NCBI GenBank assembly: GCA_036785705.1
Contig: JAWUZG010000052.1
Span: 3,100,001-3,164,000, forward strand
DNA length: 64,000 nt
Direction: 5' to 3'
From: Acanthornis magna
Taxonomy: Eukaryota; Chordata; Aves; Passeriformes; Acanthizidae
Shown: in pieces, positions 1 through 12,772 of the stretch
How the letters are laid out: each line of letters starts with the position of its first letter
How positions within the stretch are numbered: position 1 is the stretch's first letter
Notes under the pieces: generated by a model
What the model was told of the DNA's origin: nothing
The model's database searches: none
What the model saw: the letters and a program-made list of their open reading frames with translations, nothing else
Position numbers and translations under genes: made by a program

Positions 1-723
1 TGAAGAGAAAATTTTTCCTGCCGATAACAAAATTGTCTGCTTAAGATAGATTTTTATTTACGTAATCACTAACATGCAAGTTAGGCTTTAATTAATTGTT
101 CCATAACTGATATTGTCACAAGTCTGATTTGTTTTGTCCAGAAAGAAAAGGATGGTCTCTTTGGATACATGCAGTGAAGTAATAGGACTTCAATGATCAG
201 GAAATGCATGAATGTATCACACAGAGCTTTAAATCAGATGGCATGTAAAGTGAATGACAGGTCCTATTTCTGAGCAAGGTATCTTTAAGCTGTGAATAAT
301 TTGTAACGGAATGACTAATACTGACAGGAGTGTTTTATCCCCAACCTTTGATTTCAAAGTGTTGCAAGTCAGAATTGATGAGGACCCCTCTGAAGTAAAG
401 AGAAGAACTAAGTTCAGAGCTGCTCTCTGTGCAGGTCAGAGATAGAAGTGAACTGTGTTAGGGAGCTGTGATTGCTTCATAATTTAAGAAAGGTGGTGAA
501 AAGTGTTTTTAACCTGAATCCACATGGAAAAGTGAATAGAACTAAAACAATTGCCCTTGAAAAAAGGAACAAAAAAGAAAAGAAGACAGACTCAACTGTC
601 TTGTGTGCTTGTGAGAAAAGACAAACCTCAACATGCACAGCACATGAGCAACAAACTTTAACATGCACAAATCTGTCTTCAGAGAGGTGTACAAAAGACC
701 AAGACAAACGCTTCTCAGGAATG
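1..723. other. Unique AT-rich DNA, no gene recognised
   Basis: I see no repeat family or coding signature here. An open frame covering about 472-852 on the plus strand is low-complexity and lysine-rich in its first half and runs into the GC-rich LTR that follows. It has no recognisable domain and is best explained as chance. Confidence 0.6.
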
Positions 724-729
724 CAAAAT

Positions 730-1301
730 TGTTGTAGTCGCTCTTATGAAGCCGCCTGGCCTTCCTGGCCGCCCTCGCCTGGGACACGAGTCCCAGCCCA
801 CCGCAGGCTATTGCTGGGATCTTTCCAGCCTGAGTGGGGCTGTTCCCGGTGAGTGGTCAGCTGCAGGCGCCGCTGGTAAAGGAGGCGAGACAAGACGAAG
901 GGTTGCGGGAGGGGGTCTCCCCTGTACTCTCCGTTTATTGTAGGGGGTAGGGTGCAGGCCGTGCGGGAGGGAGAGTAGAGAAAAAAATCCCAAGGCGCTA
1001 CCCCTGGCAGCCGGTTATAAAGGGGGAAGGGCAACCAATAGGAAGAGGGGCAAGGGGAGGGAACAAGGGTCCAGGGGCCAATTACAACATAAGAGGGGAG
1101 GGTACAATAGACAACCACCAATAACACAATCAACTTAACAGAAGGTTCGGGCAGAAGGAGAAGGTCCAGGGCCCTGGGCACACCTCCCTACCAGAGCAGG
1201 GGATGGTCTCATGTCCCTAATCCTCCCCTTGCAGGGTGTCTCCCTCCAGGTAGATGGAGCTGGCATGAGAGGCAGCTGTGGCCAGGGATGGACCTCCCAC
1301 A
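730..1301 (-). mobile_element. Solo LTR, class II (ERVK-like) endogenous retrovirus, copy 1
   Basis: This is a GC-rich LTR of about 572 bp lying on the minus strand. On the plus strand it starts TGTTGTAG and ends CCCACA, the usual TG...CA ends. The flanks are caaaat (724-729) and ccaaat (1302-1307), a 6-bp target duplication with one mismatch. Read on the minus strand it has three CCAAT boxes (plus-strand ccaat near 1036, 1077 and 1117), a TATA box (plus-strand TTATAAA at 1015-1021) and a polyadenylation signal (plus-strand TTTATT at 934-939) in the normal U3-R-U5 order. It is homologous along most of its length to the LTRs at 17067 and 36799. No internal retroviral sequence adjoins it, so it is a solo LTR left by recombination. 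The 6-bp duplication fits alpha/betaretrovirus-type ERVs; the exact family name is not assigned. Confidence 0.8.
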
Positions 1302-1389
1302 CCAAATGAAATTTCAACACCCAGTGAACACCACCTGAAAGATGAAAAGTTCTGGTTATATACCAGGATTATTTTTTATTCATCAGGAA

Positions 1390-1555
1390 CCTGGTCAAAT
1401 AGTGGAACAGGGTTTCAGTGAGTCTTTACCGTCTCTGTCTTTGGAGATACTCAAAAGTCAATTGGACAAGACTCTTATCAACCTTTGCTAACTTTGTGTA
1501 GGGGTAAGACTAGATGACCTCTGGAGGTCCTTTCAAACCTAAATCACTGTTGAAT
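1390..1555 (+). mobile_element. CR1 LINE 3' fragment
   Basis: This is a 5'-truncated CR1 non-LTR retrotransposon tail. It shows the diagnostic order of the CR1 3' region: a 'tggaacaggg' segment, 'tctttggagatactcaaaa', and then 'agatgacctctggaggtcc' followed by a 'tttcaaacct' segment. The copy is diverged and lacks a clean terminal octamer repeat, so it is probably old. Confidence 0.75.
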
Positions 1556-3014
1556 CCACAAAAAAGCACAAACGCTTACTAAAGGCTTGGAAGATTTGCC
1601 TTTGTGGGGTCTAACAAAGCACAATTATTGAAAAAAATATCAGTTCCCTGAAAGACAGACAGAAGGACTCTGTTTTTCTTGGGTTTTTTTAAAGATTCCC
1701 AGTTGCTAGAATATTCCTTGTTCTAAAATTCAAAACAGATTTTTGTTTCAGAAAATTCCAAAATAAATATGTTTGGAAATAATCTCAAATTAAAGGTTCG
1801 GATGAGGGCCCTGAAAAGAGTCTACATTTGGTTTGATTCATGGAAGAAGATGTGTGTCAACCTCTACTAAAAAGAAAAGCTGAAAAAAAAAATCAGTTTT
1901 TTGAGAAAAAGAAAAAGCTTAACTTTTTCTAGGTGAACACAAGACACAATTTCAGCAAATCATTAAGGTGTGTTTATATTTTGGATGAATGTCTTGTTCT
2001 TTTCAACCTATCACTGAGCCAGAAAAGCTGTATTTGTAGCAAGAAGAGAGCAGAAGGAGGTGGAGAGAAGGAAGCAACAAGTTGAGAGGCTTGGAGATGG
2101 TCTTTCCTCCTTACTTAGCCAACTGGGTCAAGTATTAGGGAACAAGCGTCCAGAAGCCAGATATAAAAAACAGAGAATGGGGAGAATAAGACAAAGAAGG
2201 ATGACACAGGCAAAACAGACAGACAGGCATGGCAGAATAAACTTTGAGAAGAGGGTAGAAACAAACTCATAGGAAGCATGGTGAAGAGAAACAGCAGCCC
2301 GGGAAAGAGGGAAACACACATAAAGCAGAAATTGATGGAAAAATGCACAAATGGGATTAGAAAGAGATAGCATGAAGCAAATTGAGACTGTAACACTCTT
2401 CATACTCCCTGCCAGCTGGACATCTGTCTGTTTTCCTGAGGGACAAAAGAGAAAATGGTTGTGGCAGGTGATAATTTCGTATGTACACAGAGGGTTTTCA
2501 TCTTGAGAAGAAAAAACGTCTCTGTCCTTATGTTTTAAGTTTTCTGTTTAATTACACGTAATGGCATCTTCCTCAGCTGTCACCAAAACTGGATCTTTCT
2601 ACTCTGAGAGTCTAATGACCTATCATTTTTGCTTGACACTGGGAGAAGCACTGAAGTGCTGTGAACTATTTATGAGGGTACCTGGTGACTTCTTTCTGCC
2701 TTCTGACCTCCCAGTGAAAATGGAAAAGTTGCTCACAGTTTTTTAAGAGAGAGATTTTTCCAAACTTGTCTGCAACATCCTTCTTGATACAACTCTGCTT
2801 TTTCAGAAACCTGACTTCTGAGATTAGGGTGAAGAATTGATTACTAGTCTTTTCTATTACGAAATCCTGCTTCCTCTGCCTTCATCATGAATGAAAGAAA
2901 GGGTGAAGAAACTCACTTAGCTTTTCTAAAGTGTAATAAGAAAAACTAAGACATTTATTTCACCAGAATTAAGGTCTACAGTCAGTCTTGAAAGACATCT
3001 TGCTTACCTGGTGT
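1556..3014. other. Unique AT-rich DNA, no gene recognised
   Basis: No repeat family is recognised. A purine-rich stretch at about 2040-2350 creates complementary phenylalanine- and serine-rich open frames on the minus strand, which are composition artefacts. Confidence 0.55.
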
Positions 3015-3173
3015 CATGTCATCCTTGAAAGTGTTCAAAGCCAGGTTGGATGGGGCCAAGGGAAAACTGGTCTAGTGGGTGGCCTCTGAGTCCATCATGA
3101 GAGAACTCAGACAAGATGATCTTCAAAGTACCTTTCAACCCAAACCGTTCCATGATTTCTATGATTTCTATGG
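3015..3173 (+). mobile_element. CR1 LINE 3' end
   Basis: This is a short CR1 tail containing 'gttcaaagccaggttggatg', then 'gatgatcttcaaagtacc' and 'tttcaacccaaaccgttc', and ending in a small 'atgatttct' repeat (3151-3171) typical of the CR1 3' terminus. The minus-strand open frame through it (3019-3234) is a shadow of the repeat. Confidence 0.82.
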
Positions 3174-4984
3174 TAAAAACAACTGAAGGACTGTTATAGG
3201 TACAAATGCCAAGCAGCAAGATCATCATCTGCACAGGAGTTTTGGTAACCCTAACAGGATTACTGTGATGAGTTCTACTTTGAAAATCATCTTGAAAATT
3301 TCAGACAAGGTAAACCAATTGCAAATCAGAGGCTATAGCATATTTTTCCAATACTTTTTACGCTTGTACAACGATGACACATGAATTGTCAACTGAGATG
3401 AGAAATATTCAATTAGGAAGTAACATGCAAAACTTGTTTTGTCAATAAGATTCAATAGCCTTCAGATCCTTACACACACTAAGGGGTGTGTAAATCACAA
3501 ATGTCTGCCTTTAGCTCAAGAAGAAATGTCTTTCTATAATCTTTGAGCTAATTGAATTGCAGCCTCTCGTAAATGAAAAAGAAAATATTATTGTCATTCT
3601 GGGATTTGCGTGGTTCAGATAGCACATTAGAAGACTGTATTAGTTTCTTTTGGTCTTTTCATCCTGGCTTTGTTTAGATTTTCCACTGAAGTTTGGGCGC
3701 GAGCTAATTAACACAATGAGTCTTGCCCATTTTGGATGCTGTTTGCATGCTGCAAGCAACATCTCAGAGAAGTTGGCCCCTCTACATTACTCCCCACATG
3801 TCAAAACACATCTAGTGTGTCTGTATACCCTCAGATCTCCTTCAATACATTGCTGCTAGACCCTCTACAAGGTAAGGAGAGAAGGAGCAAGTGGCCCCTC
3901 TCTCATCTGATAAATTGTTATAATCTTTACAGCTAAAAGGAAGTGGGTCTGATTTTCTTTCAAGAATCACTAGCTGTTAGCAAAACTCGATAATCTGTTT
4001 GGTCTGCCACGTAATTAAAGCACAGATATGTAACATCATAACTTTTCCTCACTGAATTCCTGGAGCTATGTGTAACACAAAGCAGATTTGCCCCGGATTC
4101 TTCTCCTGCATGAAGTCTTCTGCCTAGGAAATCATAAGATGAAAATACAGTGACTTACACAGAGTTCCTGGAGGGTCATAGTTGTGATGTCTGCCTAACG
4201 CAGTGTCACTGTTGTCATCTTCCCTGCATGAGTAGCCTTTTCTTAGTGTGGAGCTCTGAAGAAATATACTACAGAAATGCAAAGTAATAATAAAATAGTC
4301 TTGCATTCTTATCATGAAACCCCATTTTTTCCAGTCTTTAATCCCTATATATGCATGTGTCTGCTGTAATTTAGGGAAGAAATTAAGCATAGATTTAACT
4401 AAAAAAATGGTGGAGTTTGGGTTTGGTTTTTTTTTGTTGTATCTTGCATTTCAAGTTGAGCACTTGTTTGAAAGCTTTTTTCATTTTAGTTTGTATATTT
4501 AACCTTAGTGTTCACTTATGGCTCTGTTGATAAAATGCAGTAATTAAAAGGGTTATGATACAGGCGGAGTCAGCGGAGAACCTGAAGAGAAATCCAAGTG
4601 CAAGCATTATGATTCCAGGGGTTAATTACTCCTTTTAGGATGTTTGATTTCTGTGAAATTCAATATGCCTTTCTACCCTAGTAGCTGAAAAATAACATTA
4701 AACTTCCAGAAGGCTGCATAGAACAGATCTAACTATCATTATAATTTCTTTAGTGCCTTGTGTCTTTTCTTTTCTGAGATGTTTAGCTGCTTATGACGCA
4801 GAATTGATTCACATTGGACCAGGGATACCCTTGGAACAGAACATTCTGTTGTTTATATCACAGTATTGAACTCAAATCTCCCTGGGAAATCTTTTTCTGT
4901 GGTCTGAAGACTTCCCTAGGCATACTGTTGTTAGACTGAGTGATGAGTGAGCTGCTAATTTAAGAACTCAGCATGAAACTCCAT
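3174..4984. other. Unique AT-rich DNA, no gene recognised
   Basis: No repeat family or coding exon is recognised. Just before the following CR1 piece, a 12-bp motif (gaactcagcatg) occurs twice, at about 4965 and 4995. Confidence 0.5.
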
Positions 4985-5395
4985 TCTTATTGAAGAACTC
5001 AGCATGGAAAATCCTACAGAGGGTGGAAGCAAGGACAGGTAGCCTGGGAGGAACTCAGAGAAATTATCCAAGTAACCAGGGATCAAGTTAGGAAAGCCAA
5101 AGCCTAGATAGAATTAAATCCGACCAGGGATGCCAGAGACAACACGAAAAGCTTCTATACATATGTAAATACATTGATGATAAAATGAAGGCTAGGGAAA
5201 ATGGAGGCCACCACGGGAAGGAAACAAGAGATGTAGTCACCTGGGATATGGAGAAAGTGAGGTACTCAACAGTATTGGGACCGGCACTGTTTCACATCTT
5301 TGTTGGCAACATGGATGGGGGATCAGGGAAACCCTCAGCAAGTTTGCTGACAATGCCAAACTGTGTGCTGCACTTGAGAGATAGGCCGGAGCAAT
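4985..5395 (+). pseudogene. CR1 LINE polymerase (ORF2) fragment, decayed and internally deleted
   Basis: This is the relic of the CR1 endonuclease/reverse-transcriptase frame. The first part (about 5020-5270) matches the stretch between the endonuclease and RT domains ('gttaggaaagccaaagcc', 'agctt ctata..tatgtaaat', 'gatatggagaaagtgaggta'). It then jumps directly to an RT-core segment (about 5275-5390) that translates approximately as GPALFHIFVGNMD and, after a frameshift, LSKFADNAKLCAAL. That is the CR1 RT palm region, in which the catalytic FADD-type motif reads FADN. Several hundred bases of the family consensus are missing at about 5270. The copy is not functional. The apparent 221-residue frame over 5185-5850 starts in this relic and continues by chance into unique DNA. 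Confidence 0.75.
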
Positions 5396-8224
5396 TAACT
5401 TATAGACTAAAAATTAATGTCCCCATGTTCATCCACCTGTATATTTTAATTTGCCTTTTTATTCTTTCTTCTTGCCTTCTACTTTCCACCACAAAAAAAA
5501 AAACCTGGGGCATGAAAAATGCCTTTATTGGAAGGGAAAACCAGCAAAAATTCCTGTGCTTAATTTGGGGAGAGTCCAATGCATGTTTTCTTTCTCAGGA
5601 ATTTTCAAGGGTAGCTGCAAAAGACAAATTTTTAAGACCACGATTGCTCATGTTTTTATTGACTCTTCCTTCCCCTGGCTCTTATGAAGATTATTCCCAC
5701 TTGCACCTGCACCCCAACTGTGGAAGCACAGATCTCACAAAGATCCCTGGAAATGTAGAGGTCTGCTCTGAGCTAGGTAGAAGAGAATTAATACTCAGTG
5801 TCAGGCTTTGTTTTTTCTTCACTAAAACAGGTTTTTTCCTTTGCTTCTGACACAGTGACATAATGAAAAATAATGTTACTTTACAAGTTTCCTAAAAAGT
5901 TCAAGATATATTTATTATTCTTCTATATTTCTACCATTCTGTTAGTCTTTCCTTTTGATGAGTCTAATTTTGGAACACAAAACTTGACAGCACCCTGCTC
6001 ATGACATGTAAAGGTCAACATTTCCAGAAGTAATTATATTCCAAATGAAAAATACTTATGTAAAAAAGCCCTAACTTCCCTTTAAGTAGATGTCTTAGCT
6101 ATGCGTTTAGCAGTGAATCACTGAAGCCAGTTTATTTCCTTATATTAGGCAGTAAATTGTGAACTCAGTCTCTGGATATCTGACAAGCCTTCTGTATCTG
6201 ATTCAGAGACATTATACATTCAAGTCTTTAGCCCCAGAAGTCCACAATTCAACCCCCAGGAGATGAAGTTCACCTCCTCAAGGAGCACTGAGTGCTCAGT
6301 TCTAAATTTGAACTGTTCAGGCTCTTTTATGTTTGTAAGAGATTCATAAGCCAGGATGAATTTTGTAATCCTTTGCTCAGTCAGGGCTCTGTGTCTGATC
6401 CCTGGCTAATCTAAATCATTTACAGCTAATAATTTAGGAATATAGATCACGAAAAACTAGGTTTGTTGGTCAGGATGGAGTCACGACCAATGGTGATGCC
6501 AACAGTGGTCAAAACTGAAATTTTTACATTCAAAATATATTCTAAATCTGCTATTATTTTAAACATGTCATGGTCACCTTTTTTCAAGTCAGTGCTTGAA
6601 TAGTCACCAAACCATTCCTCATCAGGGATTAGTTCAGTAGCCAGTTAAAGTAAGCTTTATCCATTTTTATACTTATGAAGAGTAAAATAATACTGCAATA
6701 ATTTTTCTGTAGGGAAAAACCTTACATTTTTGGGGATGTAAGTCACAAATGATTTCACAGTTTTTTTCAAATTTTAAAAAGAAAATTCGGCTTCAGGCAC
6801 GACTTAATCAGAGAGAAATTTTACTTGAAGGAGTTGTGAATTTATTGAAATATATCTGTTAGAATGTAATAGAGGCAGCACTGGTGATGACCGATATGCT
6901 TTGTTAAACAATTACATTAAGTCAAGGTCTCAAGCATCGTATTTCATAAGGACACTGAATTTGTTGCAAATTCAGTAGTCGTCTTTTGTGTAATACATTC
7001 AACTTTTCCCAAACAGTCACAGAATAGAATTATTATATAGTTTCTTTAAATCTTACCAGGGAAAGAAACCTTTCTAATCTTGATGCTTGAAAAATATTTT
7101 GTGTTAGGAATCATGCACTGAACACAGTACACAGAGCATACAGGAAGGAAGGGTTAAATTGAAGGTGAAAAATTCTCTATTATCTCAACTATTAAAAGAA
7201 GTATACAGTAATTTTGTACCTCGCTTAACTGCCATTTATAGCAAATATCAAACTTTCCAATTTCATTAGACTAAAGGAGGAATCAGTGTTATATAATGGT
7301 ATCCAGGAAAACAAACCGATTTAGGCATGACATTAGTTCTCTGATGTCTCTGGAGGTCCATGTTCCCAGCATAGTGGTCAGAGACCTCAAGCCAGCTGAC
7401 TCCTCTGAAAGAAAATCTTGCATAACTCTAGCCAGTCCACAAAGTTTTCATTCAAAAGAAAAGAAAAGACTGAGTGTGATAAAACACCCGGTCTGGGAGA
7501 ACCTGTTGTTTAATAATACATGAAGATGAACCTTTAAAGGACAGTTTAATTTACCCTTATTCTAGCTGTCTAAAATTCAGGTGCAAGTCTAATGAAGAAT
7601 TTCTCTATCACCAGAGGGAAAAGGTCAGTACCTCAGTCAGCAGTTTAACCCATCACAAGTTGGTTGCTGTCAGAACGCTTACAGAGCGGAATTCACTGCC
7701 AACACAGTGGGATTTGGATTATATGATTAAGCAGGATGGTACAAAGGAATAAACTTTTTTGAAACTACTCTGGAGACAGATTTAGGGATTGAATAGCATC
7801 TTTTCTAAACAAACACCAGGTTTAAAAAAAATTAGATGGAAAAATTTAAAAATATTGTATTTAACAGAAAGGAATTTGTAAAGCAATTAGAAACAAAATT
7901 AAATGGTCACAAGATTTTGAACATTTGGTTCCACTCAATTCAAATCCTGGATAAATGCAACCAGGAAGTCTCTCCAGTGAAGTTAGAAATGCAGTATTGG
8001 AGTCCAACCATCCTTAGTTGTGTAACACAATGTAAAAATTATCCAGTCCCAAAAGATGTGTGCAGCATTCTCACAGACCTGTTTCCCTCTGCCTTTACAG
8101 ATACAAGAAATCACAAGAAACTTCATCTCTATCAAGACAAGTGCAGTCATACTTGCTGCATTGCAGTGCTGCCAGATGTGTAAGAGCTGGAGTGGATAAC
8201 TGTGAGGATCATCTGTAACAGGCA
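5396..8224. other. Unique AT-rich DNA, no gene recognised
   Basis: No repeat family is confidently recognised. The region includes a perfect 9-bp inverted repeat (CTGAATTTG TTG CAAATTCAG, 6955-6975) inside an AT-rich block (about 6880-7040) that resembles conserved non-coding DNA. The open frame at 7836-8183 (115 residues) has no recognisable domain. Confidence 0.5.
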
Positions 8225-8440
8225 CACCAGGGAAGCAGAATCACTTGTCCTGGGTTTCATCCCTTACTGTGGCACTGAGATACTAAGTCACACATGTTTC
8301 AATACCTTGTTTCCCCATTATAAGATGAGTATAGATTTTTCACCACAGATTGGCAATGCCTCATAGGGGTATTTCTTGTGAGCTGTAATTAAGCAATTTC
8401 TGTGAAATATACTGTTATAATATCAAGGATGCTGATAAAG
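8225..8440 (+). repeat. Possible MIR-like CORE-SINE relic
   Basis: The order 'aagtcaca', 'caataccttgtttccccatta', 'aagatgagtata', 'cctcatagggg' and 'gtgagctgtaattaagc' resembles the MIR/CORE-SINE body (tcctcatctgtaaaatg, cctcatagggttg, tgaggattaaatgag). The copy is very diverged, and this assignment was made by eye. Confidence 0.35.
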
Positions 8441-11400
8441 TAAAACACCTCTGTGATGCACCAGGGAGCAAAAAAATTGAATGGTTTATACACTTATTAA
8501 AAACAGGTCTTAAAACCACAAAATTCTGTTGTCCAAAGACAATGCATATTCACAGCATATCTCCAGTCATTTTCACTTTATCCCATGTAAAACAAAAGCT
8601 TTTGAATGTAAGAGAAATATATTATACACACACACTCTAAAGCAATTGGAAACCAGACATCAGGGTTCATCTAATTTGTTAAGAAAACTGTTTGTTACCT
8701 GTTGGTGTGAAAATCATGTTTACTGCTGATATTGCCTGAGGAAAAACACAAAGGTTCAAAGTTAATTTTCTTTCATAAATAAAACATTGCAAAACTCTTC
8801 ATTGCACTGTACTTGGAGCACAGGCTCAACTGTTAGTGCAAGGATGCCATCTACTGGGTAGGAATTAATTGTAGGCATTGTAGGGTCACACTCTCTATCA
8901 AACATCCCTGCAATCTAAGTTGGGTGGTGTTATTAAATACGTGGTACTTAAGGAAGCACAAGCACTCCCTTTTAGCAACGCACTTTTGCTAGCAAGGAAA
9001 CCTGAATAATAATTGTGCCATAAAAAGAAACAAACCCATGAATGCTTGCGAAGATTAATACGTAAGGCCATTATATTAAAGAACAGCTCAGTAAATTGTG
9101 TTTATAAATGTAGTCGGTGTGATTTATAAGGCATGAAACTGAGCACTGATTTGAATTCCCTGTTAGGATGCACACTGTGTTTACACAGTCTGTGAGTCAG
9201 CAAAGCTCCTGAACATTTGGGCAATTTTAATGAACCAATAATTCCATTGATTTGCACCACATTTCTCACCCCGTTAAGGCAAAATGCAGGTGAGAAACAT
9301 CATGCTCTGAATAATTGGAACTCTATATAATAAGGCAGATCAGCTCCCTTTAACGCCAAACTATTCAACAATAGTAACTTTTATGGGTTATTCTAGGAGA
9401 TTATCCCCAAGAAATAGACATTTATGGCTTTTAAATGGGAAAATGTATCTCTCATGACAGCACAAAGGAAAAGATATTTATAGCCAGCATAGGGCAAGGA
9501 TGTTTGCCACAGCCCACTCCTTTGGGTTGGTCCAATCTGTTCCCTCACACAGTGATCAGAGCCCACAGAGTACAGGAGTGTGTCTATATCCTATAAGTAT
9601 AAATATTAGGACATCAAGCAGAACAAAAACCCATGTGTGTGTCCTAAGCACTCTTGCTAAGATGTCTTCAGCCTTTCAGTGAGAAAATGGGACCTTAAAA
9701 TCATCCACATGGCACTCAATCGCTGAATCCAATCAAGGTCTGAAAGTCAAATAGTCTTTTCCTTTGGAGCTGAAGGGAAATAGTGAGTTGAATGTCTGGC
9801 TGAGTGAAACCAAGTAATTCTAAAGGGAGACTGACATAGCCTTGTCAATATTGAGCAAAGCTGAAAGAAAGAAAAAAGATAAGACAACGGACCTCAAAAA
9901 GAAGAGAAACTCCAAGATCACACAGCACCGAGAAAAATCTGAGTTGTACAAAACCACTCAGGCTGTTTTTATACGGAGTAAATCTTTGTCTGACAAGACC
10001 ACCTGTACTTTTTCAAGGATATAACAGAAAGCAGACAAGGACAACATGCTGGAGGTAATCTAATTTGATTAGAGACAGTCATTTGATGAAGAACTACACA
10101 GTAGGACAGGCACAGAAAATCCCATGCACCATCCTTGAATGTTTAGAGGATACTAGGTCTATTTTAGCATGGGATTAGGGTCCAAGGGGAAAGGAAACAA
10201 CGAGAGAAACAACCTTCTTCAAGATAAATTACCATAAATAAATGCAATGAGAGGAAAAATAAAACTCTTAAAGGAAACGTAATCTATGAGGTATAGAAGC
10301 CACAGCAGTGACTGGGAACCAGCTAATATTTAGGTGTCTATATTTGCATACCCATTCTAGAAGACATAGAAATATATTCCAAGTTTCAAATACATTCTGA
10401 GTTTCATCATCTGAATCCATGCAGTCCTAAAAGATCTGTACTTTATAGACAAGATATGTGCTCTAATATGAGCATAAAATAATTAAGAGACCTGAAAATG
10501 CAATAAATTAAACTTCTATGAGTTTAGATATCAGTACCATCAATGTGGAAAGAAAAATTACTTGAATGATTGAATGATTGAAAAAAATGTACCTCAAGGT
10601 ACTGAATGAATATATTACAGCATGAAGAAATCAAATAATAGGTATTTGCTTACAAAATTGAGCATTACAGAGTATATTTACAGAATTACCAAAACATTAA
10701 AAATGGAGGTGAAATACAATTAAATAGCAACTTCTGAAATAATGTTAGAGTCAAATTCTAGAGTTAATATTAAAGAAGAGGAAAGGTTACCAAATGCTTT
10801 TCACAATGACGGAGACAGAACACTTTGCTCTGTGCAAGCACCACTGGCAATAATCAATTTTGGAATTTGGAAAATATGTAATGTTGAAGACTTCATGTTT
10901 TTTCTAAGCCTTAGCAGAAATTTCTTGGCCCTGCCATAATAGCAAAGACACCCTTCTCACTCCACAGGATAAAAGCACTCAAAATAGCACTTAGCTTTCC
11001 ATTTCGAGTCCAGTCAGAAAATGTGAGAGAGAGGGAGAAAGTAATTTTTCTGATTCTCTCATCTGTGGTTCATTGGTAAATGGTAACTCACAGGAGAAGT
11101 AGGTTCTTCCATATTTCTGACAGATGTTTTTCTACTAGTGATAACTCAACCAAGGCTGGCAAAATGGGTTTTCCTCAAAATGGGCTGCTGGGTCAATCTA
11201 ATGTGTGGCAACTTTACCGATGATTTTTGTAGTTCCACTTACTGGATTTCAAAATATAATAAAATTAAACTTTGTGACTTTTCAAGTCCAAAATAAAATC
11301 ATTTCCCAACAGTCCAGAACAAAAAAAAATCTCATAAGCCAGTCTACTCCATGACCATAAAAATCCACAAACTCTGTTTCAGTATAAACATTTGCACCAT

Positions 11401-12422
11401 CCCACACATAAACAGTTGCCAATATGAAATATTACCTTTCTAATCACTCTCAAAACATTTAAAATAAAAAAAAAGGATGCATTCTTCTTCTATATCAGAT
11501 GCCTTTTTCACAGCAGCAGATGCTCTTGGGAAATTCATCAGCGTGAAAGACCAGCTTGTAGCTTTTTCTCTTTGTTTCATTTGAGACTTAAGTATCTGTT
11601 CATCTTTCTGAAGGCTACTGGCTAAGGCAGGTAGATTTATATTCTTTTGCACTAATGTTGTGGTCATCTGGCTAGAGTGAGCTTGCTCCACCATTATCTT
11701 TAGCATTTTCCAGTTAGAGGGAGGTACCTTCAAATCTTATCCTCTGAGAAATGCATCAGGGGAAAAAAAGAGTGAGGAGGATTGCATGGCTTTGTTTTAT
11801 TGCATCTATTTCTTTACCTTAAAAAATCAGGCATGTAAGATGGCAGATAAGAGTAGCTGATTTAAAAGCACTTGTAAACATTGTGTAGTATAGGCACTGC
11901 AAAGCTTTCGTCTTTGCCAAATATTTCACTAAACATTTTAACAGGCCTGTTTTGCTTGTACTGCATAAATAAAGTGGTATTTTATGTGTTGTTATAAGTA
12001 ATGGGGCATATATATTCTGTAACTAGATGAAGTCCCCTTGGGGAAATACCAGGTAGCTTCACAGTAATCACATTTCCTTTAGAGTACTTGGTAATTACTA
12101 ATTATTCTTAACGAGATCAAAAGTAATTGCTATGTAACCTTCAGCCATGGTTTAGACATTGAGAAATAATGTATGTCATCATAATTTACTCTCTAATTGC
12201 AACTATCTTCTTATTGTGTGCATTTTACCACATAAAAAGTCATCTGGTCATATTTATATCAATACTCAAATATATTATAATATTTGTATTTTTCCTCCTA
12301 TATAAGCAGCTGCAGGAGAAGCAAAGCTCACTGCCAGATTTCCTGTAGTGGAACATTTGTGTTTGTGATTCTTCTGTACCCCCCTGAATAGCTGAGACCC
12401 ACAGCTGAGACCCTTCAATAAG
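8441..12422. other. Unique AT-rich DNA, no gene recognised
   Basis: This is about 4 kb without a recognised repeat or gene. The segment 9040-9330 is rich in TAAT/ATTA and TTTGCAC-type sites and looks like conserved non-coding DNA. A 97-residue minus-strand open frame at 11440-11733 is the only one here with a fairly balanced composition, but I do not recognise it. Confidence 0.5.
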
Positions 12423-12615
12423 CAAGTCATGAGAGTGCTGAGGCGCTGGAATAGCTTGCCCAGAGGTGTCTGTGGATGTCCTAACCCTGGGAGTGTTTAA
12501 GGCCAGGTTGGATGGAACTCTCAGCAGCCTGGTCTAATGAAAGCTGTCCCAGCTCATGGCAGGGGTTTCAAACTACATCTTTAAGGTCCCTTCCAACCCA
12601 AACCAATCTATGTTT
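12423..12615 (+). mobile_element. CR1 LINE 3' end
   Basis: This is a clear CR1 tail: 'gctggaatagcttgcccagagg', 'ggccaggttggatggaactc' (about 12510), 'ctggtctaatg', 'ggtcccttccaacccaaacc' (12586-12605), then a degraded terminal repeat 'tctatgtttgtatga'. It lies about 160 bp from an oppositely oriented CR1. Confidence 0.9.
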
Positions 12616-12772
12616 GTATGAATGCATGTTATAGATCTACCCAGGTGCCGTGGTACAATGGGAAACCCCTGTTATCTCTATTTGGAACTGTATCAAAATT
12701 TACATTTTCTTGTTTGGAAAAGGGATGCATGCTATTGTAGTGTCTCATTTGATTTCTTAGGGCACAGATATC

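Noticed and set aside
5185..5850. The longest open frame in the window (221 residues)
   Set aside because: It begins in a frameshifted CR1 polymerase relic and continues into unique DNA with no domain. The frame is a chance joining.
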